A stretch of DNA of 64,000 nt from Sinotaia quadrata (GCA_028829895.1 CM054182.1:12301001-12365000); one strand, 5' to 3'; positions 47,011 through 58,595 are shown, counted from the stretch's first letter. Notes: a model not told the origin generated them from the sequence alone. Translations and numbers: made by a program.

Positions 47011-48039
47011 TGAACTCACATTTACATAATTTATGTTACATTGTCTCTCTGTAAAAGAAAAATTATAATTACAATTCAACAATACAGTCAATAGAAATAG
47101 CGGGTTAGGCCTATCAGAGAATATAAATGGAGTTATCAGAGAGGAACAATAATAGCTTATGTGACCTTATTCAGTGCAGTCTTGACAGTCTTCGTGCACT
47201 TTGCCAACATGTCAATTTATAGTTCAGTTCAAATTTCGTCTGCTCCATGCGTGTCACTCGCATGTGGAAAACTCTGTTCCACTGTTTGGAGTTGACCTGT
47301 GCACTTTTTCTCACCGTGTCATCTACTTCAAACATAACACGACCACAGTAACTTTGACAACCTCAATGTACCAGAATTTTCTAGATATATCCAATATATA
47401 TATATATCAAAGTGTATAGCGTACTCCTTATGTTTACACACTGCAATAGAAGTTCCTGCACCTTCCCAGTCATTCAAGTTTCTAACTGGTGAACACGTGA
47501 AGGAAACTTGAGAGTTGAAACTCAAATTCAACTCAGAACTCAAAAGGTGAAACACAAAAGTCAAAACTAGAATGTCAAAGGTCACTTATTCACTGCAACA
47601 TATAATTAAGGAGAAAACTAAGCTTCCCGTTTATCACAATATAACTCCATTCTGTCTCACATCCCATTCTCAATTTAGAGTCTCCTGCAACAGTACTCAT
47701 TATCCAGATAAACACATGGTAAAATAAATACAGCATATCAAACAATGTCACGTGCTACCAGCCTACATGTGTGCAGCTAAGTTCAAACATTTGTAGAAAT
47801 AAAATATAATATAATAATAAAATAAAATATGTGATCAACTCACATAGTACATCTCTACATAAACACAAGTATGACATATCAATAGTAAAAATATATGAAA
47901 TGTTTCTAAATCCATTCTCTCCCAACCAGTCAGTTTTAATTCACTATCAAGATAACGACTGCCTTTCAAAGCCAGACTTTCTCCTTCCGCTTCAAATTCA
48001 AAAGTGATTACAGAGTAGAATTTTCTAAAGCGAGTGAAT
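47011..48039. other. AT-rich spacer
   Basis: Mostly AT-rich. A 54-codon minus-strand frame within about 47180-47345 (MFEVDDTVRKSAQVNSKQWN and on) is protein-like but has no recognised family and is not called. Confidence 0.4.
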
Positions 48040-48290
48040 TCTTTAATCTCTGCCCAAGGCTGGTCTCATTCTCGTAAATCACGATCATTGGATAATAGAA
48101 AACTATTCACTCATTTTTCATTAGGTCAGCAATCTAGGATATTCTTTCCTCGAGCTGTTTACTTCAATTCAGACACTTTCTAAAATAGCACCATAAGGAG
48201 CGCCCAAAATCGGGTTACTCTGATATTTTAGCAATTTATTTAAGAATTTAAATGTACAAATAGGGAGGAGCAAATTTACTCCTTCATAAA
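48040..48290 (-). repeat. Dispersed repeat family S, inverted copy 1
   Basis: On the minus strand: GGAGTAAATTTGCTCCTCCC, AACCCGATTTTGGGCGCTCC, AAGTAAACAGCTCGAG and GTGATTTACGAGAATGAGAC, matching 35845-36110 throughout. Confidence 0.72.
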
Positions 48291-48362
48291 TAGTTTTGGA
48301 CGGATGGACTCAAGTAGAGTGCAGTAGATCACTGCAGTCTGAATGGATAACATAAAACCAAG

Positions 48363-48569
48363 GGTGACCCAACAAATGCGCGAAAGACAAATGCGCGCAC
48401 CGACAAATGCGCGATAGGGTTAGGGTTAGATTAGGGTTAGGGTTAAGATTAAGGTTAGGATTAGGGGTTAGGGTTAGAGTTAGGGACAGAATGTGTGTAG
48501 TCGCGCTTTTGTCCATCGCGATTTTGTCGGCGCGCATTTGTCGGTGCGCGAAAATGTGTTGGTGAACTA
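48363..48569. mobile_element. Small mobile element with telomere-like core, copy 2 (207 bp)
   Basis: Inverted relative to the copy at 33257. Flanked by AAACCAAG (48355-48362) and TAACCAAG (48570-48577), an 8-bp target duplication with one mismatch. It opens GGTGACCCAACAAATGCGCG and carries the same inward-facing GACAAATGCGCG motifs. The core is only about 75 bp of TTAGGG-like units (48415-48485) with no clear 42-bp period. Copies thus differ mainly in length of the telomere-like core. Confidence 0.8.
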
Positions 48570-49439
48570 TAACCAAGAAAGGTTTCCTCTTCTGGAAAAG
48601 TCAAATCAAAGGATAATGCGCAATAATCAGGTCTAACATATTTTACACTGTCATATCTAGCCACAAACATTCTTAAACGTTCATTCCTGTAGTAAAATTC
48701 ATTAGCCTGATTCACACATAATATTATCAAATAGATAAATAACATTTCCACTAGGGACAATGTCATATGTTCAAAAATGCAATGTACAAAATCTCTCTAA
48801 TTATAAGTCATCAAATACATGAAAACACTTCTAAATCTATTTACAAACTCATAAAAGTCAGCATTCTAAATTATCTCTGAGTCAAATGACAAACCATATA
48901 TCAATAGTTCGAAAAGCCAGAACATACTTCCATGTCCACTCTTTCTTTATCATTCAAATAACTCATAAGCTCACGATTGGCCTTCAAGACCGGACTTGAC
49001 CCTAGATAAAATGAAAGTTAGATTTGTTATTGACCCGTATCAGATTATTGGTCGCTTATAGCTAGCCAGCCTCCTAGAACTGGTTAGCGTCACTGGTGAG
49101 TTGTTTATTACTCAGCCTGGTTTGCTCACTTCAGGAAACTTCGGCCATGAAAATTTCCACAAAGATTGACATAGTAATTTTGCTTCTGCCTATTTTTAGC
49201 CTTGGTTCTGGAGAATTCTGACTTCCTTACATATTTCTTACCGTAAGAGATGCTGAGATTAAGGACGTTTGGTGTGTAAAGTGTCTACATCTGATGGCCT
49301 TCACAATCGTATGAGGTTTATTTATTGTTCTTTTAATTTTTGCTCCCAAATACCACAAGCTAACAATCACCTTTCTAACCAGACTTGAGTTATGTCAAAA
49401 TCAAGGTGATGAGAATATAGAACTTTCTTCAATATAATA

Positions 49440-49683
49440 ACTTTCAGTCCATTCCCATTGGATGAAGTTGTTATGAACAAGTGTGGTATTATTAGTCAGA
49501 GAAACTACTCATCCACTTGTAAGTGGTTCGGATTGAATCTAGTTCTAGCATATTCTCCACCCGAGTTGTTTACTCCAAACATATTATCATAAACACTGGC
49601 CAAGGTCGGGTTATGTTAACATTGACAACAATATATAATTATTAAGTTTAGAAATAGGGATAGGCAAATTTATTCCGCCACAC
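49440..49683 (-). repeat. Dispersed repeat family S, inverted copy 2
   Basis: On the minus strand: GGCGGAATAAATTTGCCTAT, TTTGGAGTAAACAACTCGGG and AATATGCTAGAAC match the copy at 35845. Its edge meets the 45-bp array at 49687. The segment 48570-49439 between the two S copies is AT-rich without a recognised gene. Confidence 0.7.
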
Positions 49684-49686
49684 CAT

Positions 49687-50165
49687 GTTATTAGAAAGGT
49701 TTGACGTTGTAGTAAATTGTACTGTGACAGCCATATTAGAAAGCCCTCAAGTTGTAGTACATTTTACTGTGACAGCCATATTAGAAAGGCCTCACGTTGT
49801 AGTAAATTGTACTGTGACAGCCATATTAGAAAGGCCTCACGTTGTAGTACATTGTACTGTGACAGCCATATTAGAAAGGCATCACGTTGTAATAAATTGT
49901 ACTGTGACAGCCATATTGGAAAGGCCTCACGTTGTAGTACATTGTACTGTGACAGCCATATTAGAAAGGCCTCACGTTGTAGTAAATTGTACTGTGACAG
50001 CCATATTGGAAAGGCCTCACGTTGTAGTTCATTGTACTGTGACAGCCATATTAGAAAGGCCTCACGTTGTAATAAACTCTATTATGACACAATAGCAATA
50101 TTATTGGAAAGGCTTGACATTGTAGTAAACTCTACTATGACACAATAGCCTTATTATTAGAAATG
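49687..50165 (+). repeat. 45-bp minisatellite with 90-bp dimer pattern
   Basis: About ten units of CCTCACGTTGTAGTAAATTG plus TACTGTGACAGCCATATTAG and AAAGG. Units with GTAAATTGT and GTACATTGT alternate in much of the array, a 90-bp higher-order period. The last two units are diverged (ATTATGACACAATAGC). Two overlapping plus-strand frames of 136 and 143 codons stay open because 45 is a multiple of three. Confidence 0.95.
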
Positions 50166-50269
50166 GATGACATATTTTGCGACATGCAGACAATGGCGAT
50201 ATATTTGTCGAATAGATAACTAATGCAGTTTAGGTGCAGATTTTATGCATTTTATTTCTATTGATGTTT

Positions 50270-50430
50270 TGTGAATGTTTTCCTTAATTTAAGTAATTTA
50301 CTCAGTCAATGTTTTATCAATTGTAAGTTATGTTTCTTTTATTTAAATAATTTATTCAATGTTTTATCAATTGTATGTGAATTTTCTTTTAATTTAAGTA
50401 ATTTACTCAATCAATGTTACATCAATTGTA
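50270..50430 (+). repeat. Degenerate AT-rich repeat of about 55-60 bp
   Basis: Three to four loose units share AATTTACTCARTCAATGTTT and ATCAATTGTA. It is followed by AAATAAAAT-rich DNA to 50610. Confidence 0.65.
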
Positions 50431-50610
50431 GTTAATTTCTTAAAAAATATTAGTAATTTGCTATTCACCACATTTTTTATCTTTGCAAAAGATAATTGCT
50501 CTTTAAAATAAAATAAAACTTGAAAAATAATAATAAAATAAAAATAAATAAAATATAAAATAAAACTTGAAAAATAAGAATAAAATAAAATATATAAAAA
50601 TTAAATTAAA

Positions 50611-51476
50611 TTAAAGCAAATTGACGTACTCTGAAGGTAAGGGAGAAAAGTGAAGTACGAAAAGGAGCGAATAAAGATAGGAATAGCAATAAAATTTAAG
50701 TACGTGTGCTTGTGTATATGTCCGTATGTGTGTACATGTGTGTATGTGCTTGTACAATGGGTACATTGCAAAGAGTGTACGCTGTATATTTATTTGTCGA
50801 AATACACAAATCAATGCATAAGAAGGAGAGATGATTATAGAGTCCCATGTACTAAAATCTACAAATAAATATAGTTACTTAGAATTTTGACTGACTGTAT
50901 ATTATGCTGTTATAAATAGAGTTTTTAGTGCACTCAGTGCACTATACTCTACTATACAATATAGTAATATAACATAACATAGCGTAATATGATATAATAC
51001 ATTTCTGATAATGTAGCATAATACATTTTATTGTATTTTTAATGGTTGGTTCAAGAGAAAATCTGATGAAAAGATTGAAAACTGTCATAAGAAATCCTTG
51101 TTCCACACCATTCCCGTGTTTAACGATATTTATGCCATCGAATACGGAACAGTAAAAGGAAATATAATTCTGACCAGAAGGATTAATGTATTCCACACGC
51201 ATAAAAAAATAGTAATAGACACCAGCTGCATAACCGATTTTTGTTCTCCGCTTGTCGATCAAGTTAAAGTAATTTAAGTCCTGAAGTATTGTGTCGATGG
51301 CTGTGATCATACAACATTTTTTTTTAATCTACAAAACGGCGCTATCACGCTCCTTTGTCGTCATCGATGACATTGTTCTCCAACGCCAACTCCAACATAT
51401 TCAACCCCCCACACTCGCCGTCCTTTCGACGCATGTCTTGAATTGGTAACCGACGTCATTCTGTTCGAGAATTGCA
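50611..51476. other. Spacer without confident gene
   Basis: The minus-strand frame at 50942-51310 (122 codons) includes a protein-like stretch (RRTKIGYAAGVYYYFFMRVE), but nothing in it is recognised and its 3' half is low-complexity ATA/CAT DNA. No gene is called. Confidence 0.35.
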
Positions 51477-51881
51477 CGTCATTTTTGCTCTATGACTATC
51501 GCATTACGGGTTGCTCTGGAACCTGTGTTAGAAACTGTTTTCAAGAATGTAGCCATACGTCAATTTTGCTCTATGACTATCGCATTACGGGTTGCTCTGG
51601 AACCTGTGTTAGAAACTGTTTTCAAGAATGTAGCCATACGTCATTTTTGCTCTATGACTATCGCATTACGGGTTGCTCTGGAACCTGTGTTAGAAACTGT
51701 TTTCAAGAATGTAGCCATACGTCATTTTTGCTCTATGACTATCGCATTACGGGTTGCTCTGGAACCTGTGTTAGAAACTGTTTTCAAGAATGTAGCCATA
51801 CGTCATTTTTGCTCTATGACTATCGCATTACGGGTTGCTCTGGAACCTGTGTTAGAAACTGTTTTCAAGAATGTAGCCATA
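51477..51881 (+). repeat. 81-bp tandem array, five copies, encoding a Cys-rich 27-residue repeat
   Basis: Five units of exactly 81 bp start at 51477, 51558, 51639, 51720 and 51801 and are virtually identical. One frame (open 51443-51970, 175 codons) reads LLYDYRITGCSGTCVRNCFQ followed by ECSHTSF per unit, with four Cys in each. A second frame (51492-51908) reads MTIALRVALEPVLETVFKNV followed by AIRHFCS. Unit length divisible by three keeps both open, so openness alone is not evidence of coding. No splice sites or signal peptide were found around it. Confidence 0.95.
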
Positions 51882-51970
51882 CAGTATTCACAAGGATGCG
51901 AACTCTAGCCAAAGGGAAAAAAAATAATATATCGATCACCTACCACTGGATCGAATTACGTGTTGGCTAG

Positions 51971-53867
51971 TATAAATGGTAAAACAAGAGCTCTGTAATC
52001 TGTGACCAGCAACTGCCGTAGCAATTTGTGTGCATGCTTGAAGAAACTGTTGTTGTATGAATTATTTCCCACATTTTATTATTTTAATTATTTAATTATT
52101 TTAAACATTTACCAGTATCAGTGTGTTACGTATGTTGAGATTATCTCTGTGTCTGTGAGTGTGTATGCATGTAAAGTTACAATTATCAAAGGAATTGATT
52201 AATTCGACATCAAAACTAAATCTTTTCTGAACAGTTAACCTTCAAAATCATGCACAATGCAGTTGGATCTAATTTCAAGTTTGCCCGTTCAGTGTCAGGC
52301 ACAAAAATCCCATCAGAGATACTGTATTAAAGTACCCAATAAAAGAAATTATAACAAATTGGCGCTGAAGCGAAGGCACGTGTTTCCTTCACTCTGATTG
52401 GTAATTTTTAGTGACTATGATATCTGAGGCTTTGCGCATGTATCTATGGGGAGTTATGGTTTCAGTGGCATAGAGACCAGTTAGTTAACAGTGTTAACAG
52501 TGTTAATTAATTACATCAGTCGCATTTATGTAATAAAACATATTACACATTGCAATGGGAATGATTATGTTTCGCTAACGATTTTACTTACTATGCAAAA
52601 GATGCACAGACAACCAAAATGAAATGAGTTCAAGTGAAATAATAAATTGTGAATCGCACAAGAGAATGCATGTAGTATGCGAAACAAAGTGCCGAGCATT
52701 CATGGACCACAGTAATTAATAATTCCGTTCTGAAGTAAACCAAAATATAACACTTTAGATCATATTTCCAGTAATTCCATTAAGATATAAATAAAACGGG
52801 AGCAAATCCACTGTTGATGAAACCATATCAGTTAAGTGAGAATATGCTCTCGGATATTTTCGATATTCTTATGAATTTGAAATCGCTATATTAATTTAAT
52901 ACAATGACTATAGGATTCATCAAAGAATACCTCCATATTGAAGATTTCAAGGAAACCAGCTGAAAGTGGGATTTGAACCGGCTGCAGGCAACATGACTAC
53001 GTTGGTGCAAACAGATTAAGAGCGAACTCTGGCTTGACTAGGATTGGACTAAAATGACGAGGATTAAAACGGGCGATATATACAAAGAGAGAGTTAATAA
53101 CAATCACCGGTTGATGTGACAATTTAACAAATGGATTATATTGCTGATGTGACCAATAGTTCATCAGGTTCGTCTTGCTACTATTTTAAAAATCAATCAT
53201 CCAACCAACCAATAAATCAATCAATCGACCAACCAACCAACCAACGAGTCAATCAATCAATCAATTGAAAGATAATGCAAAAATTAACAGACACATAGCC
53301 AATTATAAATTAATTAAATTAATAAATATATAACTAAAACTAATTTTATTATTAATTGTAATTTTAAATCTTAGTCTCAAATACGAAAACTAAAATTGAC
53401 AAAAGAAACAGACTAGTGGGGATAAAGAAAATTAAAAGAAAATATTTTCTCCGACTACAAATCGCAATGAGTTTCGCCGTAGGCATCCACACAGTAGATT
53501 TAAAAAAAAATACTACACTTGTTCATGAGTCAACTTACAACCCGTATATTGCCACACATTTAAACACTCATTAAGACATTTCAACAGACAATTTAGATGA
53601 CGTAAAACACAATGTTATATATAAACAATCCCACGAAGCGAAGAGAGTATCTGGGTTCGAACCCAGCAAGATCGCATACTTGAATTACTAAATGTTCACT
53701 TAATTCTGATTTGTTCATTGTCATTTCTCATCATTTCTACAGTCTGTCTACGTTACATATAGCCTTTGGAGATCTTTGGCCTGCTTGTTTACTTTAAGAC
53801 TACCCCAAAAATTTGAAGAAATAATTCATGTCAACTTCGACGTACCAATGTACACGAAATCAGCTTC
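51971..53867. other. AT-rich spacer with a CAAT/CAAC repeat
   Basis: A loose (CAAT)n/(CAAC)n tract lies at about 53193-53266. B-box-like sequences (GGTTCGAACCC near 53653, and the minus-strand GGTTCAAATCC near 52976) were inspected, but no A-box or tRNA fold accompanies them. No gene is seen. Confidence 0.5.
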
Positions 53868-54486
53868 GCTATTACATTTGACGTCATTGCAATTAGGTTC
53901 GAGAAAACATATTATTTTACGAGCTATTACATTTGACGTCATTGCAATTAGGTTCGAGAAAAAATATTATTTTATGAGCCATTACATTTGACGTCATTGC
54001 AATTAGGTTCGAGAAAAAATATTATTTTATGAGCTATTACATTTGACGTCATTGCAATTAGGTTCGAGAAAAAATATTATTTTATGAGCCATTACATTTG
54101 ACGTCATTGCAATTAGGTTCGAGAAAAAATATTATTTTATGAGCCATTACATTACGCATTTGACGTCATTGCAATTAGTTCGAGAAAACATATTATTTTA
54201 TGAGCTATTACATTTGACGTCATTGCAATTAGTTCGAGAAAAAATATTATTTTATGAGCTATTACATTTGACGTCATTGCAATTAGGTTCGAGAAAACAT
54301 ATTATTTTATGAGCCATTACATTTGACGTCATTGCAATTAGGTTCGAGAAAACATATTATTTTATGAGCCATTACATTTGACGTCATTGCAGTTAGGTTC
54401 GAGAAAAAACATATTATTTTATGAGCTATTACATTTGAAGTCATTGCAATTAGGTTCGAGAAAAAATATATTATTTTATGAGCTAA
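53868..54486 (+). repeat. Minisatellite of about 55 bp carrying a CRE in each unit, 11 copies
   Basis: Eleven units of CATTACATTTGACGTCATTG plus CAATTAGGTTCGAGAAAAAATATTATTTTATGAG-type sequence. Ten contain intact TGACGTCA, the palindromic CREB/ATF site; the last has TGAAGTCA. Each CRE is followed at once by TTGCAAT, a C/EBP-like half site. The CRE is better preserved than the AT-rich spacer, which varies in length. Confidence 0.95.
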
Positions 54487-54909
54487 GTGACATCAAATAC
54501 CTTTAAGCTATTTGTTATAAGGTCTTAAAGGTAACTTAGAGATAACAATTAAAAACAAAATAAAGACATAACCTTCTTGTACATAACATTCTAGCACATA
54601 GCCTTCTAGTAGTCAAACAAGAATAGAAGATAGTTTGGAAAACGGAACGTTAGTAAACCGTCAGGGTGGGCTAGTACGACGCGTTGCAGGAACCTCTTTC
54701 TGCGAATAAAGCAATATATGTTTTAATTTCTCGAAATATCTTTGATATGATCTTGATTTGTTTTTATCTTGGACACATTCAGCTGATAATAATAGCCGTT
54801 TTGATAAAAAAAAAAATATATCAATAGACTCCCACGTATGGAATAACTGAGTTTGAGATCATTAGATAAAGTTACCATGGGGGTGAGATCAGGGTCAAAT
54901 GCTGTACGT

Positions 54910-56420
54910 CAGGGGTGGGCAAACTTTTTTTGTGTAGGGCCACATTGACAAATGTAAAGCTATTGGGGGGCCGCATATATATATATATATTATACCCACT
55001 TTGTTTACAGCAACCTATCACAATAAGTAATTATGAATTATTTATAAAACAGTATAAAACTATAAATAACCAATTATTGCAATTTTATTTTACTTATACA
55101 TTTATACATTATATTTTACAGTATGGACTAACACTTTTACTAATTTGTTAACAAGATTTTACATTTTTATTATTATAATAAATTTTTAAAATTATCTCTC
55201 AGTGGCTTTAATTTAGACATAAACCGACTACATTGTCATTACAATTATTAATTTCTAATGAGATGTATGTAACTGCTTGCAATTTTTAACAATATTCTTG
55301 AAATCTGGAGCAAGTCTACTTGTTGAAATTCGCATGACAGCATGCAAGTTGCAGTCCGACAATAAAGACCTATTCTTAGATTTGTTGATCTTCAAGCAAG
55401 AAAATGCTTGTTCGCAAATGTATGTTGATCCAAACAATGATAAAAGTTTAGCTGCAAAGTTTTTCAAGTTTGGAAATGATTCTTCTGATAAAGATCCATA
55501 GAAATCCAGCAAACCATCTGACTTGAATTTCTCTTTCAGGTCATGATCTGCTTGTAAGTCAAGAAGCTCTAACTGTATGTCCTCCGGGGCTGTATCAGCT
55601 TCTGCACTTAAAGGGGAACTGAGAATATTGAAGTGTGGCTCTAAGTTCTTGAAATCTTTAAATCTCCTTCCAAATTCATCAGTCAGTGCATCTAATTAGG
55701 CTCTATACTTTTCAGTCATTTCATCAGAAATGATTTCTTGTTTCAGCAAAGGGAAGTGACAAAACTTTTTTTCACTTGCTTGTCTGGAGAACAGTGAGAG
55801 GTTTGCCCGAAATGATTTTACATGAACATACATTTCATGTGCAAACACACAATTGCCCTGAAGTTTGACATTCAGTTCATTTAACTTTTCCATAATTTCA
55901 ATGGCAAACATAAAGTCTAACTTCCACTCTTTATTGACAATGTTAGTATTAAAGTCACATTCAATGCCCTTCATCTCTAGGAACATCACTATTTCTTCTC
56001 TGAGGTCCCACACTCGCCTCAACACCTTGCCGAGACTCAGCCATCGAACACTGGTGTGGTACAGCACATCGGAATATTCAGTTTCCAAATCGTCAAGTAA
56101 TGCCCTGAACTGTCTGTGATTAAGTCCTCTTGATCTGATGAGGTTGATGACACTGACAACTGGGTCAATAACATGCTTGATATTCAAAACAGTTTTACAC
56201 AGATTTTCTTGATGGATCACACAGTGAAGTGGTAATAATGTGTGGTCAGGATATTCTGCTTTAATCTTATCACTTATCAACTTTACCAGACCTACATTTT
56301 TTCCGGTCAAAGCACGAGCTCCGTCAGTTGTAACACTTGCCATCTTAACAGAGTTAACCTCAATATTTAAACTCTTAGCACAATCAACAGCTTTAAACAA
56401 TCCAGTGTATAGACATTTTC
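54910..56420 (-). mobile_element. hAT element relic, 5'-truncated
   Basis: On the plus strand CAGGGGTGGGCAAACT opens at 54910 and is followed by GGGCCACATTGAC and a GGGGGGCCGC, the typical terminus of GTF2IRD2/Charlie-like hAT elements. The transposase relic runs toward it on the minus strand. No matching inverted end was found beyond 56420, where the sequence passes into AT-rich DNA and the 39-bp array. The element therefore lost its 5' half (BED finger and first catalytic region). Confidence 0.75.
55255..56400 (-). pseudogene. GTF2IRD2-like hAT transposase pseudogene
   Basis: Two frame-matched stretches (56400-55696 and 55695-55255) are separated by one TAA at 55696-55698, after TEKYRA and before LDALTDEFGRRFKDF. 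In order: MASVTTDGARALTGKNVGLV (the block around the second acidic residue), then a Cys-x3-His motif in LPLHCVIHQENLC, RGLNHRQFRALLDDLE, VRWLSLGKVLRRVWDLREEI, and the C-terminal dimerisation region with STYICEQAFSCLKINKSKNR. These blocks are those of transposase-derived GTF2IRD2-type proteins. The N-terminal BED zinc finger and first catalytic Asp are missing. Only one stop in about 380 codons means a fairly recent death, or that readable protein has been kept. Translation just 5' of 56400 continues for a few residues (GKCLYTGLFKAV) before a stop. Confidence 0.9.
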
Positions 56421-56618
56421 CTTAAAAAGTAAATAAAATTCTTCAGTGTCCTAATTCATCTTTTTAAAAATAAATTTTAACAAAAGAAATGAACAGTTGA
56501 ACCTCTATGCAAAGCACCGCGAAATGTACTTTATTATAATTTAAGCTGTTGATTGAGTCATTGTGCACAGAGACTTTGATGTTGTATTTCAATGAGCCAT
56601 TTAACGTACATATGTTGG

Positions 56619-57008
56619 TATTCTATTGCACTTAGTCACTTTACTTACAGACGTTGGTATTCTATTGTACTGAGTCACTTTACTTACTGACGTTGGTGTA
56701 ATATTGCATTGAGTCACTTTACTTACATACGTTGGTGTAATATTGCATTGAGTCACTTTATTTACAGACGTTGGTGTAGTATTGCATTGAGTCACTTTAT
56801 TTACAGACGCTGGTGTAGTATTGCATTGAGTCACTTTACTTACAGACATTGGTGTAGTATTGCATTGAGTCACTTTACTTACAGACGTTGGTTTAATATT
56901 GCATTGAGTCACTTTACTTACAGACGTTGGTGTAGTATTGCATTGAGTCACTTTACTTACAGACGTTGGTTTAATATTGCATTGAGTCACTTTACTTACA
57001 GACGTTGG
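56619..57008 (+). repeat. 39-bp minisatellite, ten copies, AP-1 site in nine
   Basis: Exactly ten units of 39 bp, each like TGTAGTATTGCATTGAGTCA plus CTTTACTTACAGACGTTGG. Nine contain TGAGTCA, the AP-1/TRE consensus; the first has TTAGTCA. Unit length divisible by three leaves frames open on both strands (145 and 125 codons), which are artefacts. Confidence 0.97.
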
Positions 57009-57069
57009 TATTGTAGGTGTTGTATTGCATTTAGGCATAATATTGTGAATTATAGAAATTATTCAGACA

Positions 57070-57490
57070 TCGTTTCATGGAAATAATTGATGTCAAGTAA
57101 TCTATTTCTTTGTAGTTGTGATGTGTATGTTTGATTGTTGATTTAATAAATGTATTGACATTCTTACGCATAATGATAACCTTATGTTGGAGAAGAATGT
57201 GGGTTGATGAGGGGCTCACTAAATATAGATTAAACATGATTTTCCTTCTCCTTTAGTAAGAAGTTGTCAATCCACGGAAAGTTGATATGACCGTAAATAT
57301 TTATATTAATGTTGTGGAAGAGAGAAAACGTTTACAGCGCCCGCATTTCCGCCAAGTGAGAGATACAAGTGGTCTGCTAGGAGAATTATTAATAACATAA
57401 ATTAAGATTCTCACCACTTGTAATTAGTTTTGGATGATGGATTAATTAATAATAATCTTATCCATTAACTAAGTTCCGTTGTCGTCACAT
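57070..57490 (+). repeat. Dispersed repeat family R, near full-length copy
   Basis: TTTCATGGAAATAATTGATG, TGTTTGATTGTTGATTTAAT, GGGCTCACTAAATATAGATT, TAGTAAGAAG, GTGGAAGAGAGAAAACGTTT, GCCAAGTGAGAGATAC, TTAAGATTCTCACCAC and CATTAACTAAG in family order. It abuts the 39-bp array on its left. Confidence 0.78.
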
Positions 57491-58169
57491 AAACATTCTC
57501 GGATTTGAGAATATAACGAAATACTATTTATGTAATACTTACAAACCCTTAAGAAGAAAAATCAAAACTTCAGTAGTTCTTTATATATATATATATAAAA
57601 GTTCATAATCCAAATGAAGTCACAGAGTAATAGTAAGCTGCGGACATTCTAACACATTAAATCAAAAATAATTGTTTAACAAAATCTCTGGTAAATTATT
57701 TCAACAGAAATAGTTCGTGAAAAGCGGGCTTTACGAATTAATCGTCCGCCAGTTAACCCACCTACCTCCACCTGCAAAAAGAGTGTATAACCTGGGAGTG
57801 AGAAATTTCAGTCACGCTTTAGTGTTTCATATAGTGACAATAAGAAGACCCCAGTGCACCGAAAACAGCGGAAAGAAAACTTGATGTAACTCGATAAAGC
57901 TTGAAACCTCGGTCGTTATGCACTTCGAAGTCTTGACAAATTTTATTATCATACTTACATCGCACTAATAACGTAAAACACAAAAGTCAAATGCCCGTAT
58001 GTATAACTATAGATCAAAAGACATCAGTCAGGCTCCCCACTGTCTGTTCACTTATCCGGAAAGTGCCGGTATTCAGTTCAAAAGAAAATCAAATACCCTC
58101 GAGAGAAATTCTAATGACCGTAATTTTATCGCACTACTAAAATATACCTAAATTTTATCGTATTCCACA

Positions 58170-58595
58170 TTATAAACTGCTTATATGTTGGTGTTGCTTT
58201 TTTAAGTTTGTTTGAAAGCAACGTTTTACCGTGACAAATTGTTGTACAAACACCGCACTAGATTTGGAACTATACAGGGTCCAAAGATCAAGCAGAACAC
58301 TAACCCCACACAAGGAAGAGAAAATTATTAACCTGATGTGCAGATTATGGCGAAATCGACTGATACCCCCCCCCGCCTTTCCAAAACTTGTCCAAACGAC
58401 ATTGGCTTGATCTTTCGTGCTGTCTAGAAATGCGCAGTTTATAAATAGCCACGAACCAAATCGGTAAAGATGAACCGCCTTAGTGCGAAACAAAAGGTTT
58501 GATGGTATATTTCTATTTGAACGCTTGTGTTGTGTTAAAACTTGAAATAAAAGAAGGAAAAGAAGTATGTGCCTGCTTGTACAAGTGTTGATCAT
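58170..58595 (-). CDS. Hypothetical ORF, 141 codons from first ATG
   Basis: One of the longest non-repetitive open frames apart from the hAT relic. From ATG at 58595 it reads MINTCTSRHILLFLLLFQVL, which resembles a signal peptide, followed by a basic stretch (TQHKRSNRNIPSN) and an unremarkable remainder with no domain recognised. The middle of the frame spans a G/C homopolymer (about 58367-58375) where a sequencing slip would break it. No neighbour or promoter supports it. Confidence 0.2.
   Translation of the reverse strand: MINTCTSRHILLFLLLFQVLTQHKRSNRNIPSNLLFRTKAVHLYRFGSWLFINCAFLDSTKDQANVVWTSFGKAGGGISRFRHNLHIRLIIFSSLCGVSVLLDLWTLYSSKSSAVFVQQFVTVKRCFQTNLKKQHQHISSL

Noticed and set aside
50942..51310. 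122-codon minus-strand frame
   Set aside because: Partly protein-like, but the C-terminal third is low-complexity ATA/CAT DNA and nothing is recognisable.
52950..53030. Minus-strand tRNA-like segment (GGTTCAAATCC)
   Set aside because: Only the B-box resembles a tRNA; the rest does not fold as one.
53640..53680. tRNA or tRNA-derived SINE suggested by GGGTTCGAACCCAGC
   Set aside because: No A-box, no acceptor stem pairing and no cloverleaf could be drawn from the upstream sequence.
56601..57086. 145-codon and 125-codon frames on opposite strands
   Set aside because: Both are readings of the 39-bp array.
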